This document shows, piece after piece, positions 11,760 to 24,822 of a DNA stretch of 64,000 nucleotides; the stretch's first letter is position 1; every line of letters starts with the position of its first letter. The DNA is taken from positions 106,033,981 to 106,097,980 of the forward strand of contig JALMGJ010000002.1 in NCBI GenBank assembly GCA_023362775.1. The letters run 5' to 3'. Position numbers and translations under genes: made by a program. The notes under the pieces are model-generated. The model searched no databases, was not told the DNA's origin, and worked only from the letters and a program-made list of their open reading frames with translations. This DNA is from Charina bottae. Its lineage: Eukaryota; Chordata; Lepidosauria; Squamata; Charinaidae.

Positions 11760-14700
11760 TGTATGTGCACACATTCTTCCTCAAAGTTCCTTAAATAGCC
11801 CTCCCATAAGAATCATCACATGTTCCCTGTTTATTTTTTTAAAAGAGACATGGTTCTATTTGCTGAATCTGTAAGTCAATTCTCCAATTCATCCTATCTT
11901 TATTAAAGAAGCTTTTCAGTAAAGGAAGCCTTTGTTAAAATGCTATCAACTCAATCCACTAGAAAGACCTGTTGTGCCATAAAATAAGAACATAATATTG
12001 TCACATTCATTCTGTAAAATTTTAATGAAATGAGCTCATTAGGAGTCTTTTCCCAGGTTTTCTAGAACCTGCCAGAATGTCTTACCCGAAACTTCTAAAA
12101 GCCTTTAAGGACTTAAAGTATAAGAAATTAAAAAATAGTTCTGCAAACTTCTACCTACGCATACAGTATGAACATTTATCATGAATTTGTCTAATACAAA
12201 TAAATTAATTTAATACCTAGAACATAACAGACCCAAGTCTTTCTTACTTGGTTCTTTGCTGATGCTGATTAATTATTTTACATCATTTTTTATTCTTTCC
12301 AGAATACTTAACTATGATAAAATGTTAAGCAATCTCATGTGGACCCCATAGAAATGAAGTGAATGACTGTCCATTCCTTACCTTCTAGTGACCTCTAGAG
12401 ACTATTATGTGATTATATATAGCTGTGCACACATTTGTGTATAATCATAAAGGTTAACTCAGCACACACACACACACATATACACACATGCACACTTACA
12501 CTCTGACACATACATAGCAGAAGTTTGTAAATACATTAACACAAGGTAATATTTCAAATCATTTTTTTACCTTGCATATTGCTAACAGAATTTATGTCGT
12601 GAGCCCTATATACCTTACGTTTTCTACAGGGGAGGTGGGCTAAAAGTCATGTTGATGAATATGGGTTGGCTACTTCTTGGATGTTGGTCACCACAGATGT
12701 AAAATTTCATACTTTTAACAATCAAAATATTGTACTGAAAACCTTATCAAAGTATACAATTCAATCTTAACAAAGTATTGAAATTCTTTGAAGAAGGGAT
12801 TAATGTGTCTGTTGATGCTTGTTAGAGAAGGAAAGCTACTGTGTCAGATTTTGCAGTGATATCTTGATAGTATTTGTGAAAAGACACTTCCAGAGTGATA
12901 TCAGTTTTCAATCAGAGAAACAATGAGAAAAGTCTGTAAGGGACTCCATGGTTTGCTCATAATAAAGCCTTTCCAAAGGGAAGCTTGATACCCAGTATGG
13001 ATAATACAGTCATATTATATTGCTAGAGCTTTACAGAAATAAAACAAAGATTCAAAGGATGTTTCCTTATGCAGGATGAATTAAAGTGTTCAATTTAAAT
13101 TTATTTCAGATGAAGAAATCAACAGTTTCAATGCACATTTTAATGTGAGCAAGCCATAATAATATATTGCAATGCTCTGAAATTTCATCTGTTTATAATT
13201 CAACACTGATAAAAACAGCAGCCCTATAAAATAAAACAAAAACTGTTCATCTTAATGAAACAGCTTTTGAAATGGGCCAAACCTCCCAGAAAATAATCCC
13301 CATTAGTGCAGAATTTTATAATACTTTATTTTGCATAAGGTTCTTACAGAGTTTTACATCATACTGAACACTCCACTGCATGATGTAAATTTTACATGAC
13401 TTTGGAACACTTACAAAATGCATGGCAAATTGAGAACATTACCACCTGGAAATATTAATTACTGTACTTCTTGAACTATTAAAAGATCCAAAAACTGTCA
13501 CTGATAAACAGTTTCAAAACTGAGCTGATAAAAGGTATCAACTTCTAAATACAAAATGCCTAAAGACTAGTTTAGCAAACTGTACTTTAAAAGTTGTATT
13601 AAGCATCAGTGGCGTAAGTGGTATCCTTCTTTTGAAGCACTGCTTAATCATTTAAATTATAATCACCTCTTATTCACACTCACTCACACCTCTTTAAATG
13701 TTCTATACACATAAATACACAGCATAATCCATAAAGAAGTCCTATCTGAATGAATCAGTAGAGGGGAAAAGATAGGAATTTAGGCACCTACAGTACTATT
13801 TATGTAAATATTGTTAAGGTCAGATAATAGAAAGTCATTACAAATTGTAACTATATAAATGATATCCCAGCATCTCTCTGAAATAGCATTCTGATAAAAC
13901 AGTCACATTTGGAACTACTGAAATGAGTTTTAAAAGTTTAGTTGGTCTGAAGCTAGACATCATGGTTTATGTTATGTTAAACAAAAATATATGCAAATAA
14001 CAAGTTTAAATTCAGAATTTTATCACACTAATATAATTTTCTGTTAGAAAATTTTCTCAGAACTTGTAATGCAGAATAGTTCTAAGAAATGAATGACATG
14101 ATTCTGAAAGTGATGACAAAGCATCTCCAAATCATGCCTACTTAAGTATGTTCTAATCAGTGATTAAAATTAATATTTAAATGTACTTGCATAAAAGTAA
14201 TCTAACCACTGTTCAATTAAATAGCAGGATCCTGGACATTTACTGTTGCAAAAGTCACTTTAGGTCGTTATAGAAAAAGACACATGTAAGTTGAATATCT
14301 TAAAACATAGTTTGGCATTAAAACCAGCCACCTGCAATTACATTTATTAAGATAAAAGGTTGTATTCAATAACATTCTTTGGCTAATAAACATTTTCCCT
14401 TCCTACTTCAGTTTTTCACATATTCCAGAACTGCTCTGGAAGGTTGAAAGACCTTTTATTGCAGAACTGAGAGACATAATAGGGGCTGCAGGGAGGAAAA
14501 AGGAAGAATAATTTCTCTTGCATGGCTGAAATTCACTTGCAAATGAATGGATTTGGCTTTTATTATTGTGTGTAAATATAATGTTGTAACAGTTTCATGT
14601 TTGAAATACCAGTCCTCCTAACATGCATTTGAGTGCATGCTTACGAGAAAGACAGCTAATAGTAATTTTATATGTAGTATAAGAAGAAAGTACAGCCTAT

Positions 14701-17150
14701 ATATATTTGATGAAATTAAAAAAAAAGTGTTCAAGATTCAACAACCGATTAAGCCAAGAACTTTGAATCTATTTAATAAGCTCCCAAAGCTATCAACTAC
14801 CCAGAGGTAGGAACCATGAAACATAGCTGCATACAAACATAGCTTAGAAAAGGAATAGTGCATTGTATTTCAGGACCTATGATGTATTTAAAATTATTAT
14901 TCACTATTTTGAATGTAGTGTAAATTGATGCTTGGTGATCACTTCTAAAAAATAAATATTCCCACAGATAGAGGTCAGTGGTTGCCTGAAATTGCATCAG
15001 TAAGTAGCTCTCTGGTTTGCTTTGTCATGTTATCAACATTTACTTACACAAGACTTGCGGGATAAGACAGCACTACACATTTCCTCTTCATCCATACATG
15101 CTCACCCTCAAATCCTGCTTTTCTATATCTTTTTTCGTCCTACTCACAACCTTACAGTATCAATGTTAGTACTGGCAGGCATAGATCCTTTCTAATTAAC
15201 AATTTAGGTGTTCTGGTATTTTACAACTACTCTATTAAGTGCTCAATATTAATCAGAAAAGCCACTATTGAATTTCAAGTCTATCAATTTAGGAGGTACA
15301 GATTTTTAATTTCTAAACACTGCACTGTGCATTGGCAACTAGGGCCCATTTTTATAATGAATCTGAGCATTATTTCTTTAAGAGCCTGCCGCTTCAGCTC
15401 TTCCTCTGTGAAAATTTGCATGTTAAAGGGCTTTAGTATTCAGTGATGAAATGTTCTGCATAGTAATGTACAGTAAACTGATTTTACAATTTAAAATAGC
15501 AGACGTGCTATGTGCCTAACAGAGCTGTGATCATTCCAGTAAGTGTGGCTTCAGCTTTAATAACACCCTATAGAATGGTATGAAAATGTAATGATCTCAC
15601 ATTACTCTTCCATCAGCAGCCTACATACGTGATGTTTAAGATTTTTTCTCCCATTGCTCTACTCTCTCCTCCTCTTTCCCCAGCAAATAAAGTGATGTTT
15701 CCTTTGCTCTACAGCAGCATCTACTGGATTATCTGTAAAATGATTCAATTCATATTAATCACACTGTTAATGTTGAGAAGAAGCAAGTTAGCATCTGCCA
15801 AAAAAGGCTAGGGGAGGAGAAGGAGGGGGAGAACTATGAATGAACAGAAATTTGGTTTGACAACAGTCTCTTTACTATTGCCCTTGGGTTTAAACTAGCC
15901 TTGTTAAAAGGACTTAATCTTTTTGTTTCTGCCTTCTAAGGGATACAGAGTGTTCCCTATTTATTGCAGATTACCATTCATTTTACTAATGCAATGATTA
16001 TAATGTGAAAAAGTCATTTAAAAGGTTTGGTTCCTTGAGTACAGAAAATAAACTTCTGCATTCTAGGAAGTAAGATTTAAGGTTTTTTGTACAGGAGAGA
16101 ATCAAAAATGCCTCGTGTATTATTTAGCTGTGCTTAAGCTGTCATTTTTATGAAGAAGCAAGCTCAATTCTTTAAAACATTAAAGTACTTACTATTGCAC
16201 TGTACACCTTACAGAAATTTAATGTGTAATAATATTTGTTGAAGTATCCTATTTTACAAACATCCTGACTTGTGCCTGTGCTATGTTACCCCTCATTTAT
16301 ATTTTTCAAATGGCAGGTTTCCTACAGGAAGAAACTGCCATATAATGGGAACAGTTACTTCCATTTCTATAATTTGACAAGAAAACATACCCCCTGGAGC
16401 TTTAATTCTATGAAAAAATATTATGGACCACTATTACATGTCTTACAAAATCAATTATTCTTATATTATATGTGATGACGTGTGCTTAAATATCTGAGAA
16501 CAGAATGCAACCACAATCCAGTTTCATTTCAAATATTAAGTTTAGTTTTTAGTGCTTTTTCTCTAATGCTATTGATTATTTTCAAGTACAGTTATTCCAT
16601 GGAAAAGCACTATTGTAACTTTTCATGTCTCCTCTTGGAGAAATTCTTTTATTTACTATACTTATCTAAGCAATAACTCCTATTGATTTTTAATATTTCC
16701 CATTTTAAGTTCTTTAATAAAGAAATTGTAAAAAAAGACTTCAAAAGCTTAGGAGAAAGGAGAGGAAAAGCTATAAATAATGCATTATCTGTATGTTGTA
16801 TTCCACAGACCTCTATCAAGTTTGGAGCATCATTACACTAACACTATTACATTTCCTTGCAAGCTCACACTCAGACATAATGCAAGATACACACATAAGG
16901 CTTTAAATAAAGACTTCCCAAATAACTAACATGGCAGCTGAAAATTAAACAAAAAAAAACCACAATTAACCAATATGTGATGGCTATATTTCATTGTGAG
17001 CTTACTTTTAGTCTAACAGGCTACCTACTTTCTCCTGCAAAAATTTAAAGGCCTAGCTATGAAAACTGGGGACACTTTACAATGCATAAGTATGCTTCCC
17101 ATTCACCAATCCAAAGTTCAGACCTTCTGACTGGTAATTAGCCTCTCTGT
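11760..17150. other. AT-rich DNA, nothing identified
   Basis: More than 5 kb of low-GC sequence. A short CA tract lies near 12,462-12,500. I see no named repeat family, RNA gene or convincing exon. The scarcity of recognisable transposons compared with the rest of the window makes this a reasonable place to look for conserved noncoding elements, but I cannot align it. Confidence 0.45.
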
Positions 17151-17349
17151 GTGTGAGCTATTATGCAGGAAATCCTTTATTACATCTCGGTGCACTTGTG
17201 GACATCACTGTCAGAGTTTCTCCATTCGACAGTTGACATTCATCCACTGTTCTGACTGCTGCTAAGCCTGGATGCTGTTTGTGTAGCCTGATAACCCCTT
17301 TCGCTGAAGAAGGAACGGGGGGCTTATTTAGCGCAAAGTGAACCATGCC

Positions 17350-18900
17350 GTAGGTTGCAGAGCACGTTGGAAAGGCTGTCATGCTTTACGAGCGAGGCTG
17401 GATCAACCCAGCGTCGCCAACACCTAGCCTGAGCAGTTAGCCCAAATCCCTCCTGGAAAGCGCTTCAGATTAATTGGGCATCCAACTGCAGAATGCCCGC
17501 TCCCAGCAAGGTTGCAAGCGGTGGAGATTTCCGCCAGCCCTGGGTTTCACCTTTCGCCGAACTCCTACTTTGTGTCCAGCAGTGTTTTTTTTTTTTTATA
17601 AAAGTCCGCGCTGAAAATAACAATTAAAGGGACGTCGGGGGGGGGGGGGGGAGACAGTCCTTCAAAACATAGCTGACTGCCACATAAGCCCATTTTCAAC
17701 TGAACCTTCACTACGCTCCAATTCATCAGTCACTACAGGTACTTCACACCACGAACAAAAGACAGCAAGCATAAGACCCTTGCTATCCTCCACCGAAGAT
17801 ATTTTCCCGGGCTGAAAGCCGATGAAAAGCTAAAGCTTGTCTCTCTCCCCTCCACCGAACCTTCCCATTCAGGCACTTCTTACCTGTCTCGGCGGAAGCC
17901 TTCCTTCCCTTGTTAGCAGTATGAAGCATCTCTAGCCTTCCCAGTCCTGGCCACCGCTCGTAGATTGCACGGTTGTCTCCCCCCCCTCTGTCTTTTTTCT
18001 TTTTTTTGGAGGAAAATTCTTATCGAAAGTGATTAGCGGGGAGGGGGTTGTTGTTGTTCCTTTTAAGTCCCTCCTGCGGAAAGGAGCAGGGGAGCAACGT
18101 GACGCCACCTATTAATCTTTTGCGAGAGTGAAAAGGCAGAGAAGGAGCGCTCGATCAAACTGAGCTGCACACATGACTAAAACTCGCCCGAGAGGCTGCT
18201 AGCTCTGGCTTAAAGCCCCACTAGGCGTGCATGTAAGGGCACAGAAGAGGGGCGAGTCAACGGAATGTGACAACGTCTGTGCATCAAAAGCAAGGAAAAG
18301 GGGAGAACAATGGGGGAGAGGAAGAGGCAGGGAGAGTCGCGGAGCAGAAGCGGGGAAGGAATCCGGAGGAGTTTGAAGGGAAGAGCTTGCAGAATAAGGC
18401 AAAAAGGCGTCGAGCATCTTCTGTTTATCTCTCACTGAACACGACACCCTGCCTCCCTCTCGCGCGTTTGGCAGCACATCCTTGCGCCTCCTGGGTTTGC
18501 CAACCGTGCCAGAGTCCTCGTGTGTGCTGTTCTCACCTCCCCGGCGTTTCCCTGTGCAGCGAGAAGCAACCAGCACGCCTCACGGCGGCCCTGCTCCTTC
18601 TCCAATACAGCCAGGCGGAATTTAGTTCACTTACTCCTTCCTTCCGATTGCCTCTCTCTCTCTGTCTCTCCCTCCAAAAGTGAGGTGCTAATTTTCTCTC
18701 GATTCGCCACGTAGTTTAACTGGCAGATGGAACTCTACTTATAACTACTGACAAACTGCCACCGGTAAACAAAAAGCGGAGCAACTGCTTCACGCTGCTA
18801 ATTGAATTCGCACGGCAGCTAAATAAATAAATAAGTAAATAGCCGGGCTGAATCCCTGTGTCAGACGAGCGGGATCACCGACACCCCATTCCAGCCACTC
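17350..18900. promoter_or_regulatory. CpG island / probable promoter
   Basis: About 1.5 kb with dense CpG dinucleotides (several per line, against almost none in flanking DNA) and clearly raised GC. It includes a CRE-like TGACGCCA at about 18,100, a run of about 15 G at 17,637-17,652, and pyrimidine-rich stretches. Two strong donor-like sites lie on the minus strand (CAG|GTAAGA ending an exon at 17,884; GAG|GTGAGA ending an exon at 18,537), while plus-strand donors are weaker. This favours a first exon transcribed toward base 1. Open frames of 60-138 codons here are typical of GC-rich 5' UTR or promoter DNA; none is recognisable. The gene cannot be named from this window. Confidence 0.75.
17884..18700 (-). 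other. Candidate first exon(s), minus strand
   Basis: The exon 3' boundary is set by CAGGTAAGAAG read on the minus strand (exon ends at 17,884). A second donor (GAGGTGAGA) would end an alternative exon at 18,537. The transcription start is not visible; the right limit given is only the approximate island edge. No long coding frame spans the 17,884 donor, so the exon is probably 5' UTR. Confidence 0.35.
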
Positions 18901-20500
18901 TTTTATTTGCACCCTGAAATAAACTGGTGGTGGAGAGTTGTGATCCGGCACCAAACAGTATGGCAAATCAGTCATCCATTAGGTCGGGTTTAGAATGAGA
19001 GCTCTGAGTGGCAACTCGGATTTGAGAACTAGATTTTGATCTTCAGATTTGCATCATGCACTATATTCCAAAGCACATATATCGGGAAGCAGATTGCAAT
19101 GCCTCTTAGCCACCTTATTTACTGGTTTGTTTTATTCTATCTAGCATTTTCTCTAGTGGTCTAGGTTGTGGTCTCCCCACCTTTTGTCCTCCTGCCTGTG
19201 AGGTAGGGTGGCCCAAGAGAAAGGGAATGAACCTCCACTGGCCCTTGTTGGCTAAAACCTATGGACAGGTATAGAAGAATGAAAAGTTGCTTGGCTGCCA
19301 TAAAGTGGGTGTTTTAGAATAATACTAATAATTAAAAAAAAAGATTTGTAGCCGTTTCATGCATGCATGTGTAAGAACCTAAGAAGACTGCTGAGGACTT
19401 GAGAACAATTACACCCCCTCTCCTATTGTTTCCTAGCATGTGTCATTGAAAGGCATGTGGGCTCTATTCCTGGAGGCTGGATATTACTGTTATGATTAAC
19501 AGCCATCAGTAAGTGAATTTATCTTCCATTCATTGGTTTAGTCCCCTCTTAAAGCCATCATTATACCCAGGGAAGCAAATCCCCTAATTTAAACTTGGGC
19601 TGGGCAAGCTCAGGATCACAGACTGGAATTCTTAGAGAGAGCTGAAAGCCCAAATCCTCCAAACAGACCACCCACACATTGCTGCCTCCGGGTTATCCAT
19701 TTCCTCATCTCTCCTTTTGGTATGGAAACCAACTGGATATCAGCACCAGCAATGGATGGTGCTCAGCTGGTTCAACCAAAGAAGAAGAATGAGAGGTGCT
19801 ATTTAGACTTTATATTTTCTTCGAAAATGTCTATGCTGCCCCTCCTGTAACATCTCCAGGCAGCTTATAAAGGAATCCCAGCTTTCCCATGGCTACCTAG
19901 GAGTAGAGAGGGTAGGGCAGCTTTTGGTGGCCTCACCTGCACTATCAAATCATGACCAAGAGCTTCACCCAAGCTGGGCCAAGAAGTATCCTGTTGGGGG
20001 AGATGGGCAGTGATATAAATTTAAATAATAAATAAATAAATTTATGTTTGTCCATACTTCATGTGTCAACATTCACCTTTCTTAGAAGTTCTATGAGAGA
20101 AAGAAACCCCCCTCATTTCCATATCTTGCATAATTTTAGATGCTTTAACCATGTCCCCCTTTACTTGCATTCTCTCTGCATTGCAATGCAATCTGCATTG
20201 CCCCAGATGCTGACATTTTTATTGTACAGATGCTCTTCCAATTCAGTAATCATTTTGCTTCTACACCTTTGCCATGTGTTTCCTTAAGCAGCTTCCTTCA
20301 TGGGAGAGTGACCATTTTGGTTGCCCTTTTATGCACCTTTTCCTGCCCCATACTTTCAGCTGTCGTTGCTCCAAGGATCTCCCAAGGTCTTTGGGACATG
20401 TATGTCTATGCCCAGAAGACAATTCTTTCAGGAGAGGTGGTGAAGCATGGATCACTTTGCTTCACTGGCTAGACCTGCAGAGGCTTTTCTGTGCAACTAC
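18900..20500. other. Mostly unique DNA with a LINE-like tail
   Basis: No gene recognised. The segment around 19,975-20,045 (tgttgggggagatgggcagt, then (AATA)n) is the 3' tail of a CR1-like LINE or a SINE using its tail; the same motif appears inverted at about 23.2 and 52.5 kb. The open frames at 20,048-20,472 have no known domain. Confidence 0.5.
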
Positions 20501-20502
20501 AC

Positions 20503-20780
20503 CAGAGCTTTCCAAACTGTGTGTCGCGACACAAAAGTGTGTTGCCACACACAGTCTGGTGTGTCGCCACACAACCCGGAAGCGCTGATCATCATCAGCG
20601 CTTCCGGGTTTTCCCACAGCGACACACCAACGGCGACGCGCAAAAACCCGAAAGCGGCAGCAGCGCTTCCGGGTTTTTGCGCGCTGCCGCAACAGCGGCA
20701 CTTCCGGGTTTTCCCACGGCGACACACCAACCACCATTGGTGGTTGGTGTGTCACCACGGGAAAATTTTGGAAAGCCCTG
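20503..20780 (-). mobile_element. GC-rich hairpin hAT-like MITE, copy 1
   Basis: Termini are cagagctttccaaa and ttttggaaagccctg, an imperfect terminal inverted repeat. The flanking 8-mers are aactacac (20495-20502) and atctacac (20781-20788), 7 of 8 identical, the TSD length of hAT transposons. The interior is GC-rich and built of nested inverted repeats, including a module with cccggaagcgctgat and its complement. Orientation is the reverse of the copy at 54,653. It has no transposase, so it is nonautonomous. Confidence 0.8.
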
Positions 20781-20784
20781 ATCT

Positions 20785-21510
20785 ACACTATGGGAAGCAG
20801 GTCCACAGGGGTGCTTCCCATAACCCTGGCACAGACTGGCTATTGAGATATCCGTTCAAACCTGTTAATCTGCCCAAACCTGTCACAAGAAAGACAACCA
20901 AATAACTATTTCAAGTTTTGCTCAATCTTCTTAGGCTTCTTTAGCCTGGTTTTAACTTTCTTATCCAGACATATTGCTGCTTCTTTATCTCTAACTCCTT
21001 TTAGTGTATTTTGGCTATGTTGAAATGTTTTTAGTGGTAGCTCCTCAAGTTCTTTTTGCATCCCATATTATCTTCCTGTAAGCAGGCGATCATGGAAGAT
21101 TTTCATTTACATCTATTGGGTTAACTAACTCTCAGCTTGCTTATGTCGATTTCATTATTATATATTTTACTTTATAGGACTAGTTCATTGTACAACACTC
21201 TGGTATTCAGGAGAATGAAAGGCAGTTTAGAAGTATATAAATAATGCCTTTTGACTGGTGTAATGAACAGTTTTATGGAGTTTCATGCTCCAGAATATAT
21301 ATTTTGGTTAATGTCCTTTTATTCTAATTTGGAGTAACTCCTACAGTATGTAGCACTTCCCAAAATCAACAGTAAGTTGTATTTCGTATTACAGGAGGGA
21401 AGATGGTATTTAAAGAAAATTCATCCTTTGTTTATTTGGCTTAAAGGTTGAAACTGTACACAGATAAAACTCCAACTAACCTAAGCTAAAGATGTTCCAC
21501 TGGAATATTT
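20785..21510. other. AT-rich DNA, nothing identified
   Basis: No recognisable gene or repeat. Confidence 0.45.
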
Positions 21511-21514
21511 AGGT

Positions 21515-21650
21515 CAGTCTTTCTCAACCTCAGTGCCTTGCAAATGTGTAGACACCAACTCCCAGAATTTTCAGCAATAGCCATATGAACTGGGAATTCT
21601 AGGAGATGAAATCCATACATGTGAAGAATCCCAAAACATATGGAGAATGC
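21515..21650 (+). mobile_element. Old hAT-type MITE, diverged
   Basis: It begins cagtctttctcaacctcagt and contains ccaactcccagaatt and ctgggaattctaggag, recognisable relatives of the palindromic MITEs at 27,135 and 49,574. Many substitutions and an unclear right terminus indicate an older copy. Confidence 0.55.
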
Positions 21651-22415
21651 CAGGACCGGGAAGTTTACTTTAGGTGTTCACTCAGCATCTGGAGGCATGT
21701 TACTAGTGTGTCGAGGGCTTCCCATCAAGCATAACTACTATTTCAGCAATAGAAAACTTTACTGGCAGAAATAAATTACCTTTGTGAGGAAGGAGTGTGC
21801 AACTTCCCCAAAGAGCCCAGGTACTTAGAGTTACATAAATATATACATGATATTTTTCTTCTTTAAATGTACTTCAAATGATTTCTCCAGCATCATTACC
21901 CAGCCATGCAGAAGCCATCCCACAACTCATTAGAATAACGGTTACAGAGCAAAATGTACTAATAATGACATTTTCCATGGAAATGTAAATAATTGGTTTC
22001 AACCCAAAGTTTCATATAAGTTTCCTTAGCTCTACGGAAACAGCTAATCAAAGCTTTCTCTCACCATCAACTAGCAAATCCAATTATAAGGAAAGTTTAA
22101 CACTTAAAAGAAAGACTTCCTGCCTCCCTTTTTCATTCTTTAAATCCCCTCCTTTCTACAAACTGATGCTGTGATACACAAACCTTCAGAATTAAGGGTT
22201 TAGAGTTATATAATTTTGCAAAACAGAGGATGATTTACCTATTTCAAGACAAATATTTCTTTTAGTTACTCAACCTCAGTGCTAACCCATTGATCAGGTT
22301 TGTTGGGCAAAATGTACCTGTGCTCTCCAACAGCATGACAGTTCTATTATTTTTATCATCATCATCGTCGTCGTCAGTACTATTACTACTATTTCAGTGA
22401 AGTACTGATTGGCTA

Positions 22416-22724
22416 AAAGGGGCGTGGTGGCTCAGCAGGTAAGACGCCAGGCTTGTCGATCGGAAGTTCACAAGTTCGGAGGTTCAAATCCCTAGCCCTG
22501 CGTGACAGAGTGAGCTCCCGCACTAGCCCCAGCTCTTGCCAACCTAGCAATTCGAAAGCATGCAAATTCAAGTAGATGAATAGGTACCACTTCAGTGGGT
22601 AGGTAACAGCATTCTGCGTGCGTCATGACAATGCTGGCTCTTTGGCTAACAAACGGAGATGAGCACCGACCCCTAGAGTCGGACACAACTGCACAAATGT
22701 GTGGGGGGAACCTTTACCTTTACC
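22416..22724 (+). mobile_element. tRNA-derived SINE, recent, with 13-bp TSD
   Basis: A-box tggctcagcagg at 22,428-22,439 and B-box ggttcaaatcc at 22,481-22,491 give a tRNA-like head. The body contains a conserved gtagatgaataggtaccact segment and the 3' part ends with agtcggacacaactg and a CCTTTA repeat. Perfect 13-bp TSDs tactgattggcta flank it (22,403-22,415 and 22,725-22,737). The agtcgga...aactg motif resembles the 3' end of the Bov-B copies at 33.7 and 45.2 kb, fitting mobilisation by that LINE. Confidence 0.9.
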
Positions 22725-22737
22725 TACTGATTGGCTA

Positions 22738-23140
22738 TGACAGTGCAAGAAGTAGCATTTATTCACAGAATAGATAATAAGTCCTCATTGAAGACAAGAA
22801 ACACAAATGTATCTCTCTGACTATGCAAAGCTCATGGCTAAGGCAAATGCAAATGCTGTAAAGTACAATTTCAGTGTTTTAAACCTAATTCTCCCCATGC
22901 AGATGGAAAATCTGGAGATCAAGCAAAAGGACTTAAGATCACAACAACCTGTGCACATTTAGGAAATTAATGTCTATATAAAAACAAAAGTATAAACAGC
23001 TTGAATTTTACCAAAAACATCTCTTTTTATATGTATATCATAAATCATCTTGCAGGTAGAAGGTTAAAAGTAAATAAAAAAGAAAAGAGAAGGTATTTAT
23101 TTATTTGTTTACTGTACACAACCCAGAATCAGTTTTAAGT
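22738..23140. other. AT-rich DNA, nothing identified
   Basis: No recognisable gene or repeat in this stretch. Confidence 0.45.
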
Positions 23141-23235
23141 CAAGTGGTGCCTAAATGGAATAAATTTATTTTATTTATTTATTTTTATTAAATTTATATT
23201 ACCGCCCATCTCCCCCAACGGGGAGCAGTAATTTA
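23141..23235 (-). mobile_element. CR1-like LINE 3' tail fragment
   Basis: The minus strand reads ccgttgggggagatgggcgg followed by taatataaattt and (AAAT)n, the typical 3' end of CR1-type LINEs or of SINEs sharing that end. A near-identical tail is at 52,506-52,562 (minus) and a plus-strand one at 19,975-20,045. Confidence 0.6.
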
Positions 23236-23239
23236 ATTT

Positions 23240-24600
23240 AAATTAAAATAAAATAATGTTATTTATATGTTGCTTCTTCTTTAACAAAAACTCAGAACAG
23301 TCTACCATAAAAAATAGCAGTTATATCAATAATTTACAACTAAAACATACATTAAGATGTCATAAAATATACAAAATACAGAATAACAGTAACAAAGAAA
23401 AAACAGCAATTGAAGTTAAAAAAAAAGATCATAGTAGATGTGGGAGCTAGTTCTTTCAAGATTAGAAGAATATAACTGAAAAGAGATTAGTCAGTTATTA
23501 AAACAAGAGAAAAGCAGAAATGCCCCTCCTTCCCAAAATCCTCAAGCATGTTACACTGTACATGTGGGAGAAAGAGGCAAAAGAATTTAAACCTCGATTT
23601 CACTAAAAATAGGGCTTGCATTTGAGACACAACAGTTACCAAAATTCTTTCGTAATGGCTTCATTAGCTTTTCTATAATAAATCTATTTATCAGAAGCTT
23701 TCGCATCATTGAATGCCTGTTGTGCCCATTTACAGACAAGCTTATCAAGAGGAGCCTAGCATCAGCATTATTATTTAAAAGGCCTGGGAGAATAAAAATG
23801 TCTTTGCTTGAGACAAGGATGTTCCAAGGGCAGTTCACAGACTACTGAAAATGCCTGTTTTCAATAGGCAATGAAGAACCCTTCTCCCCCATTCCATTTA
23901 CAAATCTTCTTTCTTGTTCCTGCTTTGGGTTTGTGCTGCAGATAAAGAATTACAAGATAAGTTCCTCTTGTGTAAACTGCAACCTAGTTAATGAAATGAT
24001 GGCTCGTCTACAAGTGGCTCCATCCAGGCACCTATTATGTGTATTCCTTCTTCATAGCAAGTGTATTGTTTTGGCACTGAGGCAGTCAGCCAATCAGCAC
24101 TTGGCAATGAGGCTGAACATGAACTAGATTGGATTGACAGGCCTAGTTTCTTGCTGTGCTCCTTTGGAAAAGGGATAATGTGTTTTGGAATGTTTCTCTG
24201 AAGTTTGCTGCAGTGAGGAGAATGTATGTGTGCAAGAAAGAGAAGGTGTGGGAGAAAAAGAGATTGGAAGTAAGATGCAGCAAAGCCAACTAAGGTAAAT
24301 ATCATTTTTCATTTTCCCCATACTTTACGAATAGTTTCCCTATTAGCAAAACCAATAATGACATCCTATTCAGGTCTCACAGCAAATTAAGACCCATTAA
24401 GCTGACCAGGATTACTCTGTGGTAAATGTTTATACAATAATGTAGCCTTATTGTAACTTAAGGTGCTTAATTTACAACAGTTTTAATATAAAACTACCCA
24501 GATAAAATACGTATTGGGTTCAACAGAACTTTCTCCCAGGAAAATGTCTGTATATGTAGATGTTTTAAAACAGTATTTTAGATTAATATCCTACATCTGA
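23240..24600. other. AT-rich DNA, nothing identified
   Basis: Several short open frames (23,256-23,450, 23,587-23,838, 23,988-24,305) have no known domain and no convincing splice context. Confidence 0.45.
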
Positions 24601-24602
24601 TC

Positions 24603-24822
24603 AAGATGTTACAGTATGTAGTACTCCTTTCTCCAATTTTCCTACAAAACAGCAATCCTGTGAGATAGGTTGGACTGTGAATTACTGACTGGTTCAAAGT
24701 CACCCCAGTAAATTCATGGCGCGTATTTCCATGGTGGAGAATAGACTTGAACCTAGGTCATTCTCCCCTCCTCCCGCCTCAGTCTAAAATCTTAACCACT
24801 ATACCACACTGGCTCTTATAGT
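24603..24822 (-). mobile_element. Old tRNA-derived SINE
   Basis: The sequence keeps the order seen in intact minus-strand SINEs of this window: aatcctgtgagataggttgg, then tcaaagtcaccccagt, then agacttgaacctaggtc (a B-box-like complement) and cttaaccactataccacact (head). Divergence is high. Confidence 0.6.

Noticed and set aside
11539..11874. Proline- and arginine/glycine-rich frames
   Set aside because: They are translations of the G-rich purine tract.
17161..17382. 73-codon minus-strand frame at the island edge
   Set aside because: It lies beyond the 17,884 donor in the predicted intron and resembles no protein I know; kept as noncoding.
18199..18714. 125- and 138-codon frames in the CpG island
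   Set aside because: Composition follows GC content, both strands are open, no domain is recognisable, and they do not fit the 17,884 donor.
20447..20905. Six overlapping frames of 77-152 codons
   Set aside because: They come from the palindromic GC-rich MITE, which is open in many frames on both strands.
22416..22500. Possible functional tRNA gene
   Set aside because: A- and B-boxes are present, but the sequence continues into a SINE body with a TSD and recurs twice more in the window.
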